Of a DNA stretch of 60,204 nucleotides, positions 17,594 through 25,801 are shown in pieces (within the stretch, counting starts at the first letter, position 1; each line of letters begins with the position of its first letter). The notes below the pieces were generated by a model. The model saw nothing but the letters and a program-made list of their open reading frames with translations, made no database searches and had not been told where the DNA came from. Origin of the DNA: Streptomyces longispororuber. GTDB taxonomy: Bacteria; Actinomycetota; Actinomycetes; Streptomycetales; Streptomycetaceae. The DNA lies in the NCBI RefSeq assembly GCF_024448165.1, contig NZ_JAMOLN010000036.1:1-60204 (forward strand). Reading direction: 5' to 3'. The position numbers and the translations under genes were made by a program.

Positions 17594-18619
17594 ATGCGGA
17601 TGGCGACGGTCGACGCGGTCGCGGTGCGGCGGATGGCCGACACCCTCTTCATCGAGCGCGACCCGCGCAGCCCGAGCTCGACGCGGTTCTGGGGACTGCT
17701 GCTGCTCGCCGCGGTCATCGCGAGCGCCGGCGTGGTCGGCGACTCGACCGCCACCGTCATCGGCGCGATGATCGTCGCCCCGCTGATGACCCCGATCCTG
17801 GGCAGCGCCCTCGCCCTGGTCCTGGCCGACCGTGCGCAGGTGGTGCGGTGCGCGCTGCTCGTCCTCGGCGGCGCCCTCGCGGTGATCGCGATCGGCATGC
17901 TGCTGGGCTGGATCGCCGCGCCGCCCGACGCGTTCGCGTCGAACAGCCAGGTGTCCTCGCGGATCAGCCCCCGGCTGATCGACCTGCTGGCCGCGCTCGC
18001 CACGGGTACGGTCGGAGCCTTCGCGCTCGTCCGCGCCGACATCTCCGACACGCTGCCCGGCGTCGCGATCGCCATCTCGCTGGTGCCGCCCCTGGCGGTG
18101 ACCGGGCTGCTCGTCACGGTCGGGCGCTACCACGACGCCTCGCAGTCGGCGCTGCTCTTCGCGACGAACGTGGCCGCGATCGTGGCGACCGGCACCATCG
18201 TCTTCCTGGTGTACCGGGTACGGGCCGTCGCGCAGGAGGGTGGGCTGCGGGTGGGCCGGTTCCACGGCAGCACGCTGGCCGCGGTGATCGTGCTGGTGGT
18301 GCTGATCGCGGTGCCGCTGACCACCGGCACCGTGACGGTCGCCCGGGACCGTGCTCTCGCGGCCGACGCGCGCCCGGTCGCCGAGCGGTGGGCCGCCGCG
18401 GGCCATTGGGAGATCGCCTCCGTCGACGCCCGCAACGGCATCGTGGTCATCGGCGTCCTGGGCCTGCCGCCCCAGCCGGCGCCCACCGCGCTGCGCGCGG
18501 CCCTCGACCGCAACGGCATGCGCGACGCCGATCTGGAACTGCATCTGGTGGGCGGCCGGACCCACTGGTGTCCGGCGGACACGGACCGGTGCAGCGTGAA
18601 GGAGTCGTCCCGGAGCTGA
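17594..18619 (+). CDS. DUF389 membrane protein
   Basis: 341 residues, with six or so predicted helices between about 35 and 265 and a soluble C-terminal domain. DUF389 signatures include GDSTATVIGAMIVAPLMTPI, SDTLPGVAIAISLVPPLAV and LLFATNVAAIVATGTIVFL. The function of the family is not established; it has been suggested to be transport-related. The frame opens at GTG 17561, but ATG 17594 has a GGAG about seven bases upstream; ATG 17600 is a second choice. It is monocistronic between minus-strand genes. Confidence 0.82.
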   Translation: MRMATVDAVAVRRMADTLFIERDPRSPSSTRFWGLLLLAAVIASAGVVGDSTATVIGAMIVAPLMTPILGSALALVLADRAQVVRCALLVLGGALAVIAIGMLLGWIAAPPDAFASNSQVSSRISPRLIDLLAALATGTVGAFALVRADISDTLPGVAIAISLVPPLAVTGLLVTVGRYHDASQSALLFATNVAAIVATGTIVFLVYRVRAVAQEGGLRVGRFHGSTLAAVIVLVVLIAVPLTTGTVTVARDRALAADARPVAERWAAAGHWEIASVDARNGIVVIGVLGLPPQPAPTALRAALDRNGMRDADLELHLVGGRTHWCPADTDRCSVKESSRS

Positions 18620-18662
18620 GCCGGGGCCCGTCCGGCCGTGCGTGCCGTGCGGGCCCGGGCCG

Positions 18663-20303
18663 TCAGGCGGGCAGCCGGTCCAGGAGCGCCGCGAAGTCGG
18701 TCCCGGCGGACAGCGTGCCGAAGGCCTGGCCGCGGTCGCCGGCGAGCCGGGACGCGCAGAAGGCGTCGGCGACGGCGGCCGGCGCGTGCCGCACGAGCAG
18801 CGAACCCTGCAGGACGAGGGCGGCGCGCTCGATGACGCGGCGGGCGCGCAGCGGGGCGTCCTCGGTGAGGACGAGCTCGCCCTGCAGCTCCCGCCAGGCC
18901 GCGTCGAGCCGCGCGTCGGCGCCGGCCGCCGCCTCGATCTCGGCACGGAACGCCGCCAGCGACTCCGGCTCGCGGGCCAGGGCGCGCAGCATGTCGAGGG
19001 CGTTCACGTTGCCGGAGCCCTCCCAGATGCCGTTGAGCGGGGCGTCGCGGTACAGCCGCGGCATGCCCGACGCCTCGTCGTAGCCGTTGCCGCCGAGGCA
19101 TTCCAGCGCCTCGGCGACGGCGACGGGCTGCCGCTTGCACACCCAGTACTTGCCGACGGCGGTGGCCAGGCGCAGGAACGCGCGCTCACCCGCGTCGCCG
19201 CGCTGGGCCCGGTCCGCGGCACCGGCCAGGCGCAGTGCGAGCGTCGTGGCGGCCTCCGACTCCAGGCTCAGATCGGCCAGTACGTTGCGCATCAGCGGCT
19301 GGTCGATGAGCTTGGCGCCGAACACCGAGCGGTGCCGGGCGTGGTGGGCGGCCTGCGCGAGGGCGGCGCGGGTGCCCGACGCGGAGCCGAGGACGCAGTC
19401 GAGCCGCGTCATCGTCACCATGTCGATGATCGTGCGCACGCCCTTGCCCTCGGGGCCCACGAGCCAGGCCACCGTGTCGTCGAACTCCGGCTCGCTGCTC
19501 GCGTTCGAGCGGTTGCCGAGCTTGTCCTTGAGCCGCTGGATGCGGAAAGTGTTGCGGCTGCCGTCCGGCAGGACCCGCGGCACCAGGAAGCAGGAGAGCC
19601 CGCCGGGCGCCTGCGCGAGGACCAGGAACAGGTCGTTCATCGGGGCGCTGGTGAACCACTTGTGGCCCCGCAACCGCCAGCTGCCGTCGGCCTGTTCGGT
19701 GGCGACCGTGGTGTTGGCGCGGACGTCGGTGCCGCCCTGCTTCTCCGTCATCCCCATGCCGGCGAGCAGCCCCGGCTTGTCGGCGGGCGTGCGCAGACCG
19801 GACTCGTAGACCCGGCTGGTCAGCAGCGGCTCGTAGATCTTGGCGAGGTCGGGGGAGTGGCGCAGCGCGGGGACGACGGCGTACGTCATGGAGACCGGGC
19901 AGCCGTGTCCGGCCTCGGTACTGCTCCACACCATGAAGGAGGCGGCGCGGGCGACGTGGGCGCCCACCCGCTCGTCCGCCCAGGCGGCGCCCGCCAGGCC
20001 CTCGCTCACCGCCACGTCCATCAGCGCGTGGTAGGCGGGGTGGAAGTCGACCTCGTCGATCCGGTTGCCGTACCGGTCGTGGCTGCGCAGCACCGGCTCG
20101 TACGTGTTGGCCTGCTCGGCCCAGCGCTGTACCTCCTCACTGCCCGCCCGGAGGCCTATCCGGTGCAGGTCGTCGAGGCACCACTCGGCTCCCTCGCGGC
20201 GCACGCCCTCCAGGAGTACCGGGTCGTCGGCGACGTCGTGCCCGGTCAACGGCGGTGCCTGGTTGGTCACTTGGTGGGTGACGGCGGTGGGGTTGCTGGA
20301 CAT
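18663..20303 (-). CDS. AidB-like acyl-CoA dehydrogenase
   Basis: FAD enzyme of 546 residues, the length of the AidB branch rather than the approximately 380 residues of ordinary acyl-CoA dehydrogenases. Family segments include GMGMTEKQGGTDVRANTT, WFTSAPMNDLFLVLAQ and LNGIWEGSGNVNALDMLRAL. AidB of E. coli belongs to the alkylation response, but the context here (a TetR regulator upstream and a divergent acyl-CoA ligase) suggests that fatty or other acyl-CoAs are the substrate. It lies 39 bases downstream of the TetR gene and is probably co-transcribed with it. Start ATG 20303. Confidence 0.88.
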   Translation of the reverse strand: MSSNPTAVTHQVTNQAPPLTGHDVADDPVLLEGVRREGAEWCLDDLHRIGLRAGSEEVQRWAEQANTYEPVLRSHDRYGNRIDEVDFHPAYHALMDVAVSEGLAGAAWADERVGAHVARAASFMVWSSTEAGHGCPVSMTYAVVPALRHSPDLAKIYEPLLTSRVYESGLRTPADKPGLLAGMGMTEKQGGTDVRANTTVATEQADGSWRLRGHKWFTSAPMNDLFLVLAQAPGGLSCFLVPRVLPDGSRNTFRIQRLKDKLGNRSNASSEPEFDDTVAWLVGPEGKGVRTIIDMVTMTRLDCVLGSASGTRAALAQAAHHARHRSVFGAKLIDQPLMRNVLADLSLESEAATTLALRLAGAADRAQRGDAGERAFLRLATAVGKYWVCKRQPVAVAEALECLGGNGYDEASGMPRLYRDAPLNGIWEGSGNVNALDMLRALAREPESLAAFRAEIEAAAGADARLDAAWRELQGELVLTEDAPLRARRVIERAALVLQGSLLVRHAPAAVADAFCASRLAGDRGQAFGTLSAGTDFAALLDRLPA

Positions 20304-20342
20304 GGGGCTCCTCCGGGGCAGCGGGCGGGATTCAGCCGGGAT

Positions 20343-20951
20343 TCAGTCGGTCGGGGCGCCGGCGCACCGCAGCGCCGCCGTGGTGAGGTCGGTGAGCAGG
20401 GCGTCGCCGGCGCTCGCGTCGGGGGCGCCCAGCGGGTCGACGAGCACCTCGCCGATCGCGCCGGTGAGCGCGGCCGCGGTGATCTCCGCGTTCTGCGGCG
20501 GCAGGTGTCCGGCCGCCACGCCCTCGCGCACCACTTCGGCCCACAGCGCGCGGTAGCGGCGCCGGAAGTCGAGGCGCTCGGCGCCGACCGCGGGTTCGGT
20601 CGGCGCGGCGAGCAGCGCGTAGGCCAGGCCGCGGTTCTCCAGGGCGCGGCGCGCGAAGACCTGGACGCCGCGGGCCAGCCGCTCGACGGGGTCGCCCGGC
20701 CCGTGCAGCACCTCGCCGAGCACGTCCACCTCGCGTCCCGCGGCGCGCCGGAACACCTCCACGGCGAGCGCCGCCTTGGACGGGAAGTGCTGGTACACCG
20801 AGCCGGCGGCGATGCCGGCCGCGCCCGCGACGGCGGACACGGACGCCTGGGACCAGCCCACGTCCGCCACGACCGTGGTGGCGCAGGTGACGAGACGCTC
20901 CCTGGCGGCATCGAGCCGACTGATTTCGGCTGGGGTCTTGCGGTAGGCCAT
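20343..20951 (-). CDS. TetR-family regulator of acyl-CoA genes
   Basis: 202 residues; helix-turn-helix at about 20-65 with AAGIAAGSVYQHFPSKAAL. The long variable domain probably binds an acyl-CoA or related ligand; this is inferred from its position upstream of an acyl-CoA dehydrogenase and divergent from an acyl-CoA ligase, the usual layout of a self-regulated fatty-acid locus. The start is ATG 20951. An imperfect palindrome lies just upstream of the start. Confidence 0.88.
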   Translation of the reverse strand: MAYRKTPAEISRLDAARERLVTCATTVVADVGWSQASVSAVAGAAGIAAGSVYQHFPSKAALAVEVFRRAAGREVDVLGEVLHGPGDPVERLARGVQVFARRALENRGLAYALLAAPTEPAVGAERLDFRRRYRALWAEVVREGVAAGHLPPQNAEITAAALTGAIGEVLVDPLGAPDASAGDALLTDLTTAALRCAGAPTD

Positions 20952-20954
20952 GCA

Positions 20955-20981
20955 TGAAGTGAACCATCATTCAGAACTTCA
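20955..20981. promoter_or_regulatory. Candidate TetR operator between the divergent acyl-CoA genes
   Basis: Nested inverted repeats: outer TGAAGT (20955-20960) with ACTTCA (20976-20981), inner TGAA (20960-20963) with TTCA (20970-20973). This AT-rich patch in a 75-base divergent gap is the natural site for the neighbouring repressor. The symmetry is imperfect in the middle. Confidence 0.5.
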
Positions 20982-21026
20982 CGCCATGGCCGGTCACCGA
21001 ACCGGCCGGCTCGTCAGGAGAACGTG

Positions 21027-22544
21027 ATGCACCTCAGTGCCCTGCTGGACAGCGCTGTTCGCTCGGCCGGCGACAAGGAAGCCGTGGTCTACCGCGAACA
21101 GCGGTGGACCTACCGGGAGTTCGCCGCGACGGCCCGACGCGCCGCGACCGTGCTGCGCGCGGCGGGACTCGGGCCCGGGGACCGGCTCGCCGTGATGACC
21201 CACAACACCCCGGCCTTCCTGTTCGCCGCGTTCGGTGCCTGGTACGCGGGTGCCACCCTCGTCCCCGTCAACCACAAGCTGCAGACGGCCGAGGTCGAGC
21301 GCCAGCTGCGGCACTGCGGGGCGCGCCTCGCCGTCGTCGACGCCGGGATCGGCGAGCGCGCGACGGCGGCGAACGCGCAGGTGCGCTGGCTGGTCAGTCA
21401 CCCGGACGCGGCCGGCGACGGCCCCGAGGGCTCCTTCGAGTCGCTCGTCGCCCGCGCCGAGCCCTGGACCGGCGAGCCCGGCCCGGACGACGACATCGCG
21501 CAGATCCTCTACACGTCGGGCACTTCGGGAACCCCCAAGGGCTGCGTCCACACCCACCGGGGCGTCGCGCTGGCCGCCACCTACACGGCGGCCTCGATCC
21601 CGCTCCACCGTGACGAGCGCTTCCTGATCTGCATGCCGATCTGGCACGCCTCGCCGCTCAACAACTGGACGATGAGCACGCTGCTGCTCGGCGCCACGGT
21701 CGTGCTGCAGCGCGAGTACGAGCCCCGCGGCATGCTGGAGACCATCGAACGGGAGCGCGTCACCGCCCTGTTCGGGGCGCCCATCGCCCTGATCGCGCCG
21801 GTCCAGGCGGTGCCGGACCTCGCGGACTTCGACCTGACGTCCGTCCGGGCGTGGATCTACGGAGCGGGACCGCTGGACGCCGACACGGCCCGCCGGCTGA
21901 TGAAGGCGTACGGGTCGGACGCGTTCCACCAGGTGTACGGGATGAGCGAGACCGGTCCCGTGGGGTCCTCGCTCTCCCCGGCCGAGCAGGTGGAGAAGGC
22001 GGGCTCGATCGGGCGCGGCGGCATGCCGGGCGTCGACCTGCGGGTGGTGCGGCCGGACGGGACCGACGCGGAAGCCGGACAGACCGGCGAGATCTGGCTG
22101 CGGTCGGACACCCGGATGGTCGGCTACCTGGACGACCCGGCGGCCACCGCCGAGGTCTTCGCGGGGGACTGGTACCGCAGCGGCGACCTGGGGCAGGTCG
22201 ACGAGGACGGCTTCGTCTCCGTCGTGGACCGGATGAAGGACGTGATCATCACCGGTGGCGAGAACGTCGCGTCGCAGGAGGTCGAGGGCGCCCTGCGCGG
22301 CCACCCGGACGTCCTCGACGTCGCCGTCGTCGGACGGCCGCACCCCCAGTGGGGCGAGACCGTGGTCGCCGTGGTCGTGCCGCGCGCGGACGCCGGACTC
22401 GACCTGGCGGGGGTGCGGGAGTGGCTGGAGCCGCGGATCGCCCGCTACAAGATCCCGCGGGAACTGGCCCTGCGCACGGAACTGCCCCGCACGCCGTCCG
22501 GGAAGGTCACCAAGCACGTGCTGCGCGCCGAACTGGCCGGCTGA
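21027..22544 (+). CDS. AMP-forming acyl-CoA ligase
   Basis: Activates a carboxylic acid to its CoA thioester through an acyl-adenylate. 505 residues. The phosphate-binding loop YTSGTSGTPKG is at about 166-176, the AMP motif YGMSETG at about 309, SGDLGQVDEDGF near 390, and the C-terminal catalytic lysine is in TPSGKV. ATG 21027 is preferred over the adjacent GTG 21024 because AGGAG is six bases away. Divergent from the TetR/AidB-like pair, it probably supplies the CoA ester that the dehydrogenase oxidises. The acid is not identifiable. Confidence 0.9.
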   Translation: MHLSALLDSAVRSAGDKEAVVYREQRWTYREFAATARRAATVLRAAGLGPGDRLAVMTHNTPAFLFAAFGAWYAGATLVPVNHKLQTAEVERQLRHCGARLAVVDAGIGERATAANAQVRWLVSHPDAAGDGPEGSFESLVARAEPWTGEPGPDDDIAQILYTSGTSGTPKGCVHTHRGVALAATYTAASIPLHRDERFLICMPIWHASPLNNWTMSTLLLGATVVLQREYEPRGMLETIERERVTALFGAPIALIAPVQAVPDLADFDLTSVRAWIYGAGPLDADTARRLMKAYGSDAFHQVYGMSETGPVGSSLSPAEQVEKAGSIGRGGMPGVDLRVVRPDGTDAEAGQTGEIWLRSDTRMVGYLDDPAATAEVFAGDWYRSGDLGQVDEDGFVSVVDRMKDVIITGGENVASQEVEGALRGHPDVLDVAVVGRPHPQWGETVVAVVVPRADAGLDLAGVREWLEPRIARYKIPRELALRTELPRTPSGKVTKHVLRAELAG

Positions 22545-22590
22545 CGGGGTCCCTCGTGCCCGGCGGGCGGCGCCCGCGTAGGGTCACGCC

Positions 22591-23193
22591 ATGGCCGAGC
22601 AGCAGGTGGAGTCCGCACGCAGGGGACCGGGGCGCCCCCGGGAGGAACGGGTCACCCGGGCCGTTCTCGACGCCGTCGTCGACCTGGTCGCCGAGAGCGG
22701 CATGGGCTCGCTGACCATGGACGCCGTCGCGGCCCGCGCGGGCGTCAGCAAACCGGCGATGTACCGGCGCTGGTCGACCAAGCAGGACCTGATCATCGCC
22801 GCCGCCGAATCACGGATCGGGCCGCTGTCGGTCCCCGACATGGGCGACTTCCGGGCCGAACTGCGCGCCGTGCTGACCGCGCGCATGGAGGCGTACCGCA
22901 GGCCGGGCGTCGACCGGCTGCTCGCCGGGGTCATCGGCTCGGCGGCCGAGGCGGGTTCGGAGCGCGGGGCGTACCGCGCGTACACCGCCCGCGTCATGGC
23001 CGAGACCCGGCACCTGCTGGAACGCGGCGTCGCCCGCGGCGACGTGCGGCCCGACGTCGACGTGGACGCCGCCGCCACGCTCGTCGCCGCGTCCCTCGTC
23101 TTCCGGATGGTCGGCGAGCAGCGGATGCCGGACGAGGAACTCGTCGAATCGGTCGTGGACCTCGTCGGCCGGGCGGTCGCCGCCCCTTCGTGA
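22591..23193 (+). CDS. TetR-family regulator with AT-hook-like N terminus
   Basis: 200 residues. The first residues contain RRGPGRPREERVTR, a basic GRP-type tract seen in a TetR subgroup (PF16859-like C terminus), followed by the helix-turn-helix (about 25-72) with AGVSKPAMYRRWSTKQDL. It lies 46 bases downstream of the acyl-CoA ligase on the same strand, so it may be co-transcribed with it. It could instead regulate the dioxygenase unit downstream. A terminator with a T-tract follows. Confidence 0.86.
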   Translation: MAEQQVESARRGPGRPREERVTRAVLDAVVDLVAESGMGSLTMDAVAARAGVSKPAMYRRWSTKQDLIIAAAESRIGPLSVPDMGDFRAELRAVLTARMEAYRRPGVDRLLAGVIGSAAEAGSERGAYRAYTARVMAETRHLLERGVARGDVRPDVDVDAAATLVAASLVFRMVGEQRMPDEELVESVVDLVGRAVAAPS

Positions 23194-23229
23194 CGCGTCG
23201 TCAGCCACCCGGCGCAGTCGTCCGATCAC

Positions 23230-23269
23230 GCCCCCGCGACGCGGTTCACGCCGTGCCGCGGGGGCTTTT
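23230..23269 (+). terminator. Rho-independent terminator after the TetR gene
   Basis: Arms GCCCCCGCG (23230-23238) and CGCGGGGGC (23257-23265), then TTTT. The 18-nt loop can form additional internal pairs. It is one of the few hairpins here with a real T-tract. Confidence 0.75.
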
Positions 23270-23312
23270 CCATGCCGTCGAGCACCCGCGGAAATTTCTT
23301 CTCCCCAACCCC

Positions 23313-23341
23313 TTGCCCCGGCACATCCCAATATCGATACT
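23313..23341 (+). promoter_or_regulatory. Possible promoter of the dioxygenase unit
   Basis: TTGCCC (23313-23318), 17-bp spacer, GATACT (23336-23341), in an unusually AT-rich stretch about 40 bases before the TauD gene. The -10 has the required A and T but a G in first position. Confidence 0.35.
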
Positions 23342-23381
23342 GCCGGTTACGTAATTAGCTCCGCTGCTGGGAGGAACCACC

Positions 23382-24314
23382 ATGGCCGCCACCGCGACCA
23401 CCGCCGACGCCCCCGAGCCCGTACTCGACAAGCCGCTCATGCACTACGGCCGACGCGTCCTGGACCGCCTCGCCCCGGGCACCGAGGCCCCGCGGTACCA
23501 GCTCCTCGACGTCACCCCGCTGACCCCGCACATCGGCGCCGAGATCGGCGGCGTCGACCTCGCCGCGCCGATCGGCGACGCACTCGCCGCGGAGCTGCGC
23601 CAGGCGCTCCTGGAGTGGAAGGTGATCTTCTTCCGCGACCAGACCGCCGTCGAGCCGCGGCACCACGTGGACCTCGCCGCGGTCTGGGGCCCGCCGGAGG
23701 CCAACCCGTTCTTCCCCAAGGCCGGGACGGCCGGCGTCTCCCGGCTCGCCAAGGACGCGACGGCCGTCGGCAACGAGAACATCTGGCACAGCGACCACTC
23801 CTTCATGGCCGCCCCCGCCCTCGGCTCCGTGCTGCGCGCGGTCGAGGTCCCGGCCGCCGGCGGCGACACGATGTGGGCGGACATGGCAGCCGCGTACGAC
23901 AACCTCACCGACGCCATGAAGGAGCGCATCGAGCACCTCACGGCGGTCCACGACTGGGTGCCCAGCTGGGGATCGACCATGACGCAGGAACAGATCGCCC
24001 ACTTCCGGGGCGACCTGCCGCCGGTCGAGCACCCCGTCGTGGTGCGCCACCCGCGCACCGGCCGTAAGACCCTCTACGTGAACGAGCCGTTCACCACGCA
24101 CGTCGTCGGCCTCTCCGCGGCCCAGAGCCGTACGCTCCTCGACGAACTGGTGCTGCAGGCACGCGTCCCCGAGTTCCAGACCCGCTTCCACTGGGCGCCC
24201 GGCTCCGTCGCGATCTGGGACAACATCGCGACCCAGCACTACGCGATCAACGACTACTTCCCGCAGCGCCGCGTGATGGAGCGCATCGCCGTCGCGGGCG
24301 TCCCCCTCGCCTGA
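23382..24314 (+). CDS. TauD/TfdA-type Fe(II)/2-oxoglutarate dioxygenase
   Basis: Hydroxylates a substrate at carbon using O2 and 2-oxoglutarate, often leading to release of sulfite or an aldehyde. 310 residues. The iron ligands His136 and Asp138 (WHSDHSF) and His286 (TQHYAIND) are present, and Arg301 lies 15 residues after the last His, as in TauD, to bind 2-oxoglutarate. A GGGAGG precedes ATG 23382. It is followed by an anion-type MFS carrier and an aldehyde dehydrogenase on the same strand, which suggests uptake, oxidative cleavage and oxidation of the aldehyde. Taurine, an alkyl sulfonate, a sulfate ester or an aryloxy acid are all possible. Confidence 0.88.
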   Translation: MAATATTADAPEPVLDKPLMHYGRRVLDRLAPGTEAPRYQLLDVTPLTPHIGAEIGGVDLAAPIGDALAAELRQALLEWKVIFFRDQTAVEPRHHVDLAAVWGPPEANPFFPKAGTAGVSRLAKDATAVGNENIWHSDHSFMAAPALGSVLRAVEVPAAGGDTMWADMAAAYDNLTDAMKERIEHLTAVHDWVPSWGSTMTQEQIAHFRGDLPPVEHPVVVRHPRTGRKTLYVNEPFTTHVVGLSAAQSRTLLDELVLQARVPEFQTRFHWAPGSVAIWDNIATQHYAINDYFPQRRVMERIAVAGVPLA

Positions 24315-24334
24315 CCGTCCGCCGGCCGTCCGGT

Positions 24335-24364
24335 GTGCGGGGCACGGGCCACAGCGCCCCGCAC
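24335..24364 (+). terminator. Hairpin between the dioxygenase and MFS genes
   Basis: GTGCGGGGC (24335-24343) pairs with GCCCCGCAC (24356-24364); GCCGGC copies lie further out on both sides. It may be a partial terminator or an mRNA-stabilising loop in the 123-base gap. Confidence 0.4.
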
Positions 24365-24437
24365 GCCGGCGGCCCTCCGCTCCCTCCGCGCCTCGCCGCA
24401 TCTTCGACGCACCACCGCATCCGTCCCGGGAGGACCC

Positions 24438-25763
24438 ATGACCGCGGTACCGACTGTGCCCCCGCAATCCGCCGGGACCGTGCAGGCCGCCGGCAGCAGC
24501 AGCCGCGCCTGGATCGTCACCGGGCTGCTCGTCGTCTTCATGATGGTGAACTTCGCCGACAAGTCCGTGCTGGGGCTCGCCGCCGACGAGATCCGCGCCG
24601 ACCTGCACCTGAGCGCCACTCAGTTCGGCCTCGCCAACAGCGCGTTCTTCCTGCTCTTCTCCGTCGCCGCCGTCCTCGTCGGCCTCGCCGCCGACCGGGT
24701 CTCGCCCAAGGTCCTGCTGCTGGCGATGGCCGTCCTGTGGTCCGTGGCGCAGGTGCCGGCCGCGATCGGCGGCGGACTCGCCGTCCTGGTCGTCTCCCGG
24801 GTCTTCCTCGGCGCCGCCGAAGGACCGGCGTTCCCCGTCGCCCAACAGGCCACGCTCGCCTGGTTCCCCGACCACCGGCGCAATCTGCCGGGCGCCCTGA
24901 TCACCCTCGGTGTCACGCTCGGCGTCATCGTCTCCGCCCCCGGCCTGTCCTGGCTGATCCAGCACCACGGCTGGCGCGCCGCCCTGTGGGTGCTCGCCGG
25001 AGCGGGCCTTGTCTGGGCGGTCGCCTGGGCGCTGCTCGGCGCGGACGGCCGGCACCGGGCGGCGGGAACGGACGGGCCGCGGGGGGAAGTCGGGGAAGTC
25101 GGGGCGAGCGTGCCGGACGCGGGCGGACCCGACCTCCCGTACCGGAAGATCTTCGCGAGCCGCACCTGGATCGGCGCCACCCTCGCCTACTTCACCAGCT
25201 ACTGGACCGTCGCCCTGATGCTGGTCTGGCTGCCCTCCTACCTGCGCAACGCACTCGACTACTCCGCGGACGCGGCAGGCACGATCGTCATCGCGCCCTG
25301 GACCGTCGGCGCCGTCGTCCTGCTCGCCCAGGCGGGCATCACCGGACGTCTGATGCGACGCGGCGTCGGCAGCCGGCGTGCCCGCGGCGGAGTCGGCGGC
25401 CGGCTCCTCGCGATCGGCGCCGTCTGCTGCCTGGCCGTCCCCCTCGTCGACGGCGCCCCCGCCAGGACCGTCCTGATCGCCCTCGGCTTCGGGTTCGGCG
25501 GCTCGTACGCGACCGTCGCCGCGACCACCGTGGCCGAACTCGCCCCGGCGTCCCGCAGCGGCGGCGCCCTCGGCACCATGAACGCCGTCGTCACGGCCGC
25601 CGGTCTCGCCGCGCCCGCCGTCGTCGGCGCGCTCGTCGACGCCCGGGGCACCGTCGGCTACCAGGACGCGGTCCTGCTGTCGGGAGCACTGCTCGCCGCC
25701 GGCGCCGTGGCATCCGTCCTGCTCGTCGACCCGGCGCGGGACCGCGCCCGGCTCGGCCGCTGA
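24438..25763 (+). CDS. MFS transporter, anion/carboxylate symporter type
   Basis: 441 residues with about twelve predicted helices and a long polar loop in the middle (about 200-235). Motifs fit the anion:cation symporter branch: FADKSVLGLAADEIRADL in helix 1, SRVFLGAAEGPAFPVAQQAT around helix 4 and a central GLSWLIQHHGWR. This branch takes up organic acids such as glucarate, tartrate or phthalate-like compounds. ATG 24438 has GGGAGGA upstream. It probably imports the substrate of the neighbouring dioxygenase; this is inferred from gene order. Confidence 0.87.
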   Translation: MTAVPTVPPQSAGTVQAAGSSSRAWIVTGLLVVFMMVNFADKSVLGLAADEIRADLHLSATQFGLANSAFFLLFSVAAVLVGLAADRVSPKVLLLAMAVLWSVAQVPAAIGGGLAVLVVSRVFLGAAEGPAFPVAQQATLAWFPDHRRNLPGALITLGVTLGVIVSAPGLSWLIQHHGWRAALWVLAGAGLVWAVAWALLGADGRHRAAGTDGPRGEVGEVGASVPDAGGPDLPYRKIFASRTWIGATLAYFTSYWTVALMLVWLPSYLRNALDYSADAAGTIVIAPWTVGAVVLLAQAGITGRLMRRGVGSRRARGGVGGRLLAIGAVCCLAVPLVDGAPARTVLIALGFGFGGSYATVAATTVAELAPASRSGGALGTMNAVVTAAGLAAPAVVGALVDARGTVGYQDAVLLSGALLAAGAVASVLLVDPARDRARLGR

Positions 25764-25801
25764 ACCCGACAAGTCCCCCCATCACACCAGGAGTTGACCC
25801 C

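Noticed and set aside
20326..20346. Direct repeat CGGGATTCAG twice at the end of the TetR gene as a mobile-element footprint
   Set aside because: Ten bases with a one-base gap, no element between or inverted ends; more likely a slippage duplication.
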